Shown here piece by piece: positions 57,401-64,000 of a DNA stretch of 64,000 nt (the stretch's first letter is position 1; every line of letters begins with the position of its first letter). A program made the position numbers and the translations under genes. The stretch is taken from NCBI GenBank assembly GCA_947650285.1, contig CANTFL010000335.1:1-64000 (forward strand), written 5' to 3'. This DNA comes from Hyaloperonospora brassicae (taxonomy: Eukaryota > Oomycota > Peronosporomycetes > Peronosporales > Peronosporaceae). Below the pieces are notes generated by a model. It searched no databases, was not told the DNA's origin, and saw only the letters and a list, made by a program, of their open reading frames with translations.

Positions 57401-57412
57401 TCTGGAGCGTGA
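57401..57412. repeat. Target site duplication, right
   Basis: Second copy of TCTGGAGCGTGA. Confidence 0.9.
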
Positions 57413-57453
57413 TCGCATGAACCGAATGGAGGTTTTTGAATGTGGGGGTATCT

Positions 57454-57759
57454 TCATCGTCGGAAGTGATCGTACTGACAGTACGGGCGGAGACTCCCCA
57501 CGTAAAACGTAGGATTAGTGCGCATCCTATGTGGCAGCTCGATTGTGTATGCGTTGCCTTGTCGGCGTAGCACGCGAAAGAGACCGGTGTTCTTAGGCAG
57601 TAGTTTGCTGCTGCCCACGTTACTTACTACATGTCTAGGTAGGTTTACCGTAGATAGTAGGAATAAGTAGCTTTCAATGAATGAAAGAACATTTGCTCTC
57701 CCATTCTTGTCAGCGTTCCGTTTCTGCTGGTCCATCGTGTGAGCGATGGAATCCTGCAC
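57454..57759 (-). pseudogene. Integrase C-terminal GPY-like module (copy 2)
   Basis: Same as 51928-52233 (GLFRVLRRQGNAYTIELP, NPTFYVGSLRPY), with small changes such as MDQQ for VDQQ. Confidence 0.8.
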
Positions 57760-57949
57760 GAAACGGACCAGTGCTTCACGAGCCAGCAGGAATATTTCTG
57801 CTGGCTCGTCCTTTTTGTGTTCAGTTCGCCTTATGCAAACTGCAGAACGAGTCCGTTCCTCTTTCTGTTCATCAGCGAGGGTGTCATCATCCTCGCTGAA
57901 GTAGTCGTTGGTGATGTTGAAAATACCAGCATCGTCATCGTCGTCTGAC

Positions 57950-59096
57950 TCAGTTTTGCGTCATCGATATTATTGAGATGATCTTCTTCTTCAATATCGA
58001 CTTGATCAACGTCGGCATCATAAGTGACGACGTTAGCGTCGACACGTGATGAGCATGAGCCACAACGGTTTGTGCTCGAGCGAGTCCCTCCCCCTTAAAC
58101 CAATAGTCACACTCTAACAGGAAGGCAGACGTGAATGTCATAAGCCATTCACGAAAAACGGTGTGTGCCGAGTTGAAGCATACACCGAATTGTTGATGGC
58201 GATTCCACCAGAGGTAGTAATTCGCTTCAACTCGAGAACGAGTGGGCGTATCCTCGATGGATCTCTTCGAGAACGCGGTTGGCACGTTCCGTCTGACCAT
58301 CTGTTTTGTGATGGTCAGATGTTGACATCTTCAACCGCGTTCCGAGTGATCGGGACACGGACTGCCAAAACTCCGCCGTGAACCGAGGGTCACGGTCGGA
58401 TACGAGTTCTTGGGGTAACCCGTGAAGTCGAAACACTGTGTCGATAAAGATAAGCGCACATCCGTGAGCGTTGATCAACTCTGGAACTGCAGCAAGATGA
58501 ACTATCTTGCTGAAACGGTCAACAAACACAAGAATACCATTATTCTTGTGAGCGTCTTCGGGGAACCCGAAGACGAAGTCCATTGAAACGGACTGCCAGC
58601 ACTCTGTCAAAACAGGCAGAGGCTGCAATGGCGCACGGGAAGAAGGACTAGTCTTCAACCGTTGACAAACCTCGCAAGCACGAATGTACTTGCGCACAAA
58701 ATGATACTGGCGGGCCAGTAAAAGTCACGACTTACCGTAAGGCAATTCTTTTCCCTTCCACGATACTCGCCTGTTGAGGAATCGTGACACTCATACACGA
58801 TGCGTAAGCGCAAATCATTATGAGTGGGAACTACGACACGAGGTGTGTCGCAGGCAACGGCCGTATAGTACAGCACCCCGTTGCGAGTTTTGTACCAATC
58901 CGAAGAGGATCGGTACAAAGCCGGTAAATATTTCAAGGATTTACGATATGGATTTGCCAGATAATCCATCAGGCGCAGAAGATTCTTATCTTCTGCGTAG
59001 GCCTTTCTCACGTCGTCAAGTAATGTTGACGACGGGACACTGACCGTAAGTGTCGCAACAGTGGGCTTGCCCCCATTATTGGATTGAACGCCCGGA
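57950..59096 (-). pseudogene. Integrase catalytic region (copy 2)
   Basis: DDE core open at 58227-58697 (SMDFVFGFP, SDRDPRF, ERANRVLEE); zinc finger with His-to-Tyr change in the adjoining piece 58655-59320. Same frameshift and stops as copy 1. One visible difference: EEIHRGYA where copy 1 has EEILQGYA. Confidence 0.88.
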
Positions 59097-59557
59097 TCGA
59101 GATCGGGTTGGCACGATAGCGCATCAGCGACGACGTTGAGTCGTCCTAGTTGATACTCCACGGAGAAGTTGTACTCCGCGAAGAAAGACAGCCACCTCGC
59201 CATTCGGTGCGAGAGATGGGTAATGTTTACGGCCTTGCGTAGTGACGCATGGTACGTATAGACAATGAACGGTCTATCTCCTAAGAGATAGACGCGAAAC
59301 TTGGTCAGTGCGTACTTCATGGCAAGGCGTTCCTTGTCATGGACTGTATAATTACGCTAATCTGCTTGAAGCTGACGCGATTTATAACAGATGACGCGCT
59401 CTGCGCCACCTGTGTCAAATTGCATCAACGCGCAGCCGATCGCGAAATCGCTGGCGTCACAGATCACATGGAATTGTCTGTCCTGATCTGCAATCGACAG
59501 TATGGGCGATTGCATCAAGCCTTGCTTGATACCTTCAAAGGAGCGCTGACAGTCAGC
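59097..59557 (-). pseudogene. RNase H (copy 2)
   Basis: Same ICDASDFAIG, HDKERLAMKYAL and VYTYHASL blocks as copy 1, with the same missing Asp and the same internal stop. Confidence 0.85.
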
Positions 59558-59571
59558 GTTCCATGATCACT

Positions 59572-60649
59572 TCAAACTTTCTTGAGTAATAGTCCCTTGA
59601 CATCGACTGGCACGGGCCAGTCGGTGATCGCCTTGATCTTTTCGGGATCAGAGCGTACGCCGTGTTTACCCACGATGCACCCAAGAAGTGGTATTTCGCT
59701 AGCCGCGAAGATACACTTCTTGAGATTGGCGTACAACTTATGCTTGCGCATAACTTGAAGTATCGACCAAACGTGTGTTCTGTGAGCTTCCACGTCCATG
59801 TTTCCGTCCATATCCCGGCTATGGACGAACACATCGTCGAAGTAACTCGGTGAAAAATCCCGCACCGGTCTCAACAGATTTGTGACACATCTGTTGAACG
59901 TTGAAGAGGCGTCACTCAGCCTCTGTGGCATCAATAGCCACTCCCACTGCATACCTCTGGGGGTGCTCACTGCTGTGTACAGGATGTCCCGTTCACGCAT
60001 GAAGATCTGATAGAATCCGTCCATCAGATCCATGGACGATAAGACGGTACTCTTTGACATACCATCTATGATAACGTCCTTCCTTGGTATCGGCGTCTGA
60101 GACAGTACCATTTCGAGCATTCAACTTGTTTAATGCGTGCACTGCACTATCCCCATCCTCCTGTGGCCTTTCGCACAGAGAAGGTCGGAGAGCTGTGAGG
60201 GGATGTTGATTTCCTCACATGGCTCGCTGCAAAGCGATCGGCAAAGAACTTGTCGATCGCTAGTATTGTTCACGAGGCAGTGGCTACTGCTTCATGACAC
60301 AGTACTTCGAGCCCGGTTTGAGCTCGATCTCGTGTCGAGTGCCTTTATCCTTAGGCAACTCGCAAGGTAAGGATTCAGGGAACACACCCTTGAATTCGAT
60401 AAAATCTTTCTACACAGGATTTGCCTGAAGCGACTCCCAGGATTGAGACGTGTATCGCTCAATCCGAGTCTTCTCATCGAGGACAATTTCGCTCATCGAT
60501 GAGCTGTTGAGAACCCGTTCGTTCTCAGCAAACACTGTTGCTGACCGAATGTAGGTAACATAATTATCCTCTGTGACGAGTATGCAGATCTGCTTCACCT
60601 TGCCACTACGCAGATCACGCAAGAAACGTTTGGGTTCAAGCGTTGGCAA
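59572..60649 (-). pseudogene. Reverse transcriptase (copy 2)
   Basis: Open pieces 60410-60649 and 59572-60120 mirror copy 1, including the YFDD motif, MPQRLS block and the truncated DVKGLLLKKV end. Confidence 0.9.
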
Positions 60650-60804
60650 TTGAGTTATCTACGAAGTTTTTTTGGAGGCACAATCAGATCAAGCGTATAA
60701 GCGCCCACGCTTGATACGTCGTTTACCAAGACATTCAACGTCTCGGTTTCTTCCTGGGAACTTGTTCCCACAGGTTGATGAGTGCCTAATCTCTCAGCAA
60801 GTAA

Positions 60805-61635
60805 TTATGAAGCAATTCCTTTCTCAAGCAAGTGGGGACATATTCCCTCGTTGTCTTCTGAATGTGGCTGTGCAACCACAGTCAGCGACTGATCCTCTAC
60901 GGTCGACTCTCCAGTTGACCTAGGATGTCCATATTGCCCTTTGGTGGAAACAGATCTCCTCTTTCTAAGATGTTGACCGCTAGGCACACATCCATGTCCC
61001 GGTCCACTCGACTTATTCGAGTGGTGGACCTTCGGCGCTGCCTGTACCTCTGTACAGCCGCCGGGAGCTCGCTCCACAGTGTAGTGATCAGCTACACTGT
61101 GATCTTGTGCGGTCGTGCTAACGACCGAACCGCAAGTGAGGTCATCGCACTCACTCGCAGAACATCCACACGCTTGTGGACGCTCCAAGATGTTCATCAG
61201 ATGGCCATGTGTAAAACAAGCGCCAGGCATCTTCACGGATCGATGCTGCCAGCTCACCCTTGGCTCGTACTTTCTGAGCCAAGGTAATCCCAGGATGACA
61301 TCAAATTTGTCATCCAGATCTAGTACGATGAAGTCATCATCGTACTGTTCGCCCTCTAACGTGTAGTGGATTCCTACTACACGTTTCTCAACGGTTATCG
61401 ATTCGCCTGTTGCAAGGCGCACCGTCATTCTTGTGAGGGGAATGTCGCGCTCAACGAACTTGAGCCTACGACCCTCTAGTGACTGGCGACGAACAAAGTT
61501 GTTCGACGCCTCACAGTCTACTAGGGCACGAAGCGACAAATCATTTGTCGCTTCCAACTTCAAGGTGATGAGCGAAACGTCATCACCAGGTGCAGAGACA
61601 CACAATGATTGTGTATCTGGAGCAACTTTCGTCAA
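60805..61635 (-). pseudogene. Aspartic protease region of pol (copy 2)
   Basis: Same DCEAS in place of the DSG/DTG triad and the same ILGLPWL block. Visible differences from copy 1 include TGESITVEKR for TGASITVERR and CDDLTCGSVV for CEDLTCGSFV. Confidence 0.8.
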
Positions 61636-61652
61636 GAGATTTGCAAATTATC

Positions 61653-62838
61653 TTAAGGTTGCTGGATCAGTCGGGCGCTCCGCCCCCACTGACCCCGACA
61701 ACTTTTTGATGGTCCACTTCGCTGTTGCGATTCCGCAACAGCGCTGGGCCTACGCCTATTGCCCTTTTTGGCAAATGGTCGTTCATTCCGCTCAGTACTG
61801 TTTGGTACTGGGCGTGGGGCACTACACTCGTAATCGTAGTGTCCTATCTTCAGACAACGATTGCACTTTTGCAATCGCTTGTTGTTTGAAGAGCGAGGCC
61901 TCTCGCTTTCAACACAACAGAGGTCCATGGGTTCTGGACCTCCAGTCTCTTGTCGTCTCGGTGGACCATAAGAGCTCGAGCTAGCATGAGCCTGTATCAT
62001 GCTAAAGTCTTCCTCTTCCGCAGCTGCGATTGCTTGTTCAAGCGTATCCATCTCTAAGCGGGCAGGTGATTCCTGATGGGACTATCTGCGATCCCTTGCA
62101 TGAACACAGTAATCAACGTGTATTCATGTACAGGGTTAACAGTCATACTACTCGCGAGGAGTCGTGTATGCCGAGCATAAGTGTGCACATCACGAGTACT
62201 CTGTTTGACATTCAGAAGATCAGATCGAGCCCTGAACTCAGCCCGAGGTGGTTCAAACGTTTGTTTCAGCCGGGTCTTAAAGGCTACTAGCGACCCGAAA
62301 GCGTATGGGTCTCTCATCCCGAGCCCTAAGGCCCAAGTCTTGGCACCATCCGCCAAGTGGGCTTAAGCAAAGGTGAGTTTCATTTGCTCATCGTCGATAC
62401 GACGTGCCTTTATGGCTCTGTCTAGTTCGACGAATCAAAACAACAGGGATTATTCCTCGACTCCTCTGTACTTGGAGATATCAATCTTTAAGATTTCGGG
62501 ACGACGCGTGTGTGTCGTCCCGCCCATAGCAGCATGATATTGCTGTTGTCGCAACAGATCTGTCTGTTGAGCATCGAGTTCTCTCAAATGCTCGGCCTGT
62601 TGAGAGCCTTGCTGGGGAAGCAAGGCTACCTTTTATCCTTCGGCGACAACTTCATTTTGAATGAGCCTGGTATAGCGGCATGTTGTTGGTCCCTATGAAG
62701 GGTCTACAACATGGCGCTAATGGCGGTTTTGCCGACGGTAGAACTCATTCGTTCTACCGCCCTCCATTCGATGTCACTCAAATAGTTAAAGGCTTCACGT
62801 GTGGCGTGAAAGCTCTCCTCCTCATTCAACATGTTCAT
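61653..62838 (-). pseudogene. gag, broken (copy 2)
   Basis: ATG at 62838. Capsid-like core 62054-62356 and CCHC knuckle piece 61653-62051 (CNRCLKIGHYDYEC). Same stops as copy 1. Confidence 0.85.
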
Positions 62839-62868
62839 GTCGAATGAGATGGTTATGGTCGCTGGACG

Positions 62869-62886
62869 GACTACAAAGGACTACCA
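62869..62886 (-). promoter_or_regulatory. Putative primer binding site (copy 2)
   Basis: Mirror of 46801-46818, with the same TGGTAGTCC start and the same two-base gap to the LTR. Confidence 0.45.
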
Positions 62887-62888
62887 GG

Positions 62889-63334
62889 TGTAACAGGACA
62901 CGCCTTGTATCAATTCGACACAATGTTGTGTGCACCTGACGAGACGTACACTTGGCGTGATGAAGCGCAGCGAAGTAGAGAGAGCCCGAAAGTTCTGTCT
63001 AAGGGGAAAAGAAGAACTGTCGCGCAAAATCATTATGTTTTCGTAATAAACCACCATTGTTTTGAGCGAATTATATTAAACTACAATATCCTATGTGGGT
63101 TTCTTGCTCACCACCCATTGCGCGCGTCCAGCAGCGATTGGTGGTTAATCTGGCTGATGTACCGTGAACATCAACCATCAGGTGGAGCAACCCATCAAAG
63201 AAATACTACCCTCGCGGGTTATATTCCTTCGGCCTTACTCCTTACGAGTAATGTCAATTGGACATCTGAATATATAATGTTCAAAATTTTATACAAAGAC
63301 ATCAATTTTTATGTAACGGGCTCACCCCGTCACA
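62889..63334 (-). repeat. 5' LTR of copy 2
   Basis: 446 bp. Its body matches the 5' LTR of copy 1, but the outer 60-70 bases (reading TGTGACGGGGTGAGCCCG on the minus strand) differ at about ten positions from all three other LTRs, without indels. Confidence 0.9.
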
Positions 63335-64000
63335 ACAGCACTCTGTCCAAATTACGCAGGGTTGTTTACGGGGCTCATCGTACGAGCTGGCGTTTTTTCT
63401 ATGTCTACTTCGACGCAGCACCTGGTCTTGGTATGATTTTCTGTTTCACTCACTTTCATGACAATTCTCCGATTGAGCAAGAACCAAACCGCGATTAATC
63501 GAATGTATCACTGTTTCCTTACTTGGACACGGCTGCAGCGTATTGTAATTGTGACAATTCTGATATAGCAATACGACAGAACGATTTGGGCAAACCTAAC
63601 GCTAGTAGCAAAAATGGTGACAAGCAGTATGCGCTCTGTCAGGCATAACTATACTATTGAGGCTATTAATCCGAGCGCACCACAGTAGTGATAATGAAGG
63701 AAATTTATCATGAGTATAATCATACACGAAACAGCGCACGTCGGGTCAGTGTGTCCGCAACCTATCACTCACTTTCCTCCACTTGCAGTTGTCTATCTAA
63801 ACGTCCTTGTCGTCTCTTTCACAGCTCGCATACAGTGTCGTCAACCAATCACTCCCGTGTCATCCTCATTAAAACTCAACACGAGGGTCATATTCGACTT
63901 GTAAAACTTAATGTTTTTGTTCACGAATATAGAAAAGTTAAGTACACGAAAAAGTTGCAGATTGCGCGCGTATCTATTACAAATGCGTCATCGCCAGCTT
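63335..64000. other. Right flank, no gene seen
   Basis: Not homologous to the flank left of 46353, so the duplication does not extend beyond the LTRs. Frames are short and without motifs. Confidence 0.4.

Larger units (their letters stand above)
54821..63334 (-). mobile_element. Ty3/gypsy chromodomain retrotransposon, copy 2 (inverted)
   Basis: 8514 bp, the mirror image of copy 1: 3' LTR at left, 5' LTR at right. Landmarks are in exact register with copy 1 (coordinates sum to 109,687 outside and 109,362 inside), so the only net length difference is the 325-bp SINE plus target duplication at 57076-57412. All checked stops and active-site changes are shared. No target duplication is found (left CTTG, right ACAG). 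Confidence 0.92.

Overview
The window looks like a gene-poor, transposon-dominated stretch of an oomycete nuclear genome (Phytophthora or downy-mildew type). Four observations support this. (1) The only convincing host gene, a secreted alpha/beta-hydrolase, has a near-consensus oomycete Initiator element about 35-50 bases upstream of its ATG. (2) Two large Ty3/gypsy elements have the domain order gag-PR-RT-RNaseH-IN-chromodomain, with LTRs starting TGTAAC. (3) There are pogo, Tc1/mariner and MULE relics. (4) tRNA-derived SINEs are present. The exact species cannot be read from the sequence.

Layout. 1-5.4 kb: an LTR fragment at the window edge, the hydrolase gene (minus strand, ATG at 2252), a solo gypsy LTR with a 4-bp target duplication, and an inverted second copy of the edge LTR. 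5.4-20 kb: AT-rich relics of DNA transposons. These include several pogo/Tigger-like transposases, two of them forming an inverted pair, one MULE transposase fragment, and an unclassified 1.5-kb element with about 250-bp inverted arms. 20-46 kb: mostly decayed sequence with a GATC-rich minisatellite, a gypsy RT fragment, a Ty1/copia relic, a Tc1/mariner-like element with TA target site, and two SINE-like tRNA-derived repeats. 46.35-63.33 kb: two copies of one Ty3/gypsy chromodomain element arranged tail to tail as a 17-kb palindrome around a 279-bp unique spacer.

The gypsy palindrome is the most informative part. The two copies share the same stop codons, frameshifts and lost catalytic residues. 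They are in perfect register (mirrored coordinates sum to 109,687, or 109,362 inside one insertion) except for a 325-bp difference, which is a SINE plus its 12-bp target duplication in the right copy. The 5' LTR of one copy matches the 5' LTR of the other better than its own 3' LTR, so the second copy most likely arose by DNA-level duplication and not by reverse transcription. Between the chromodomain and the 3' LTR, on the strand opposite to gag-pol, lies a 307-codon ORF that is fully open in both copies although gag-pol is broken. Downstream of it on the same strand lies a second, coiled-coil antisense ORF. These antisense genes are the best candidate for something undescribed.

Only the hydrolase gene and possibly the antisense retroelement ORFs appear capable of making protein. 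Everything else is relic or non-coding.
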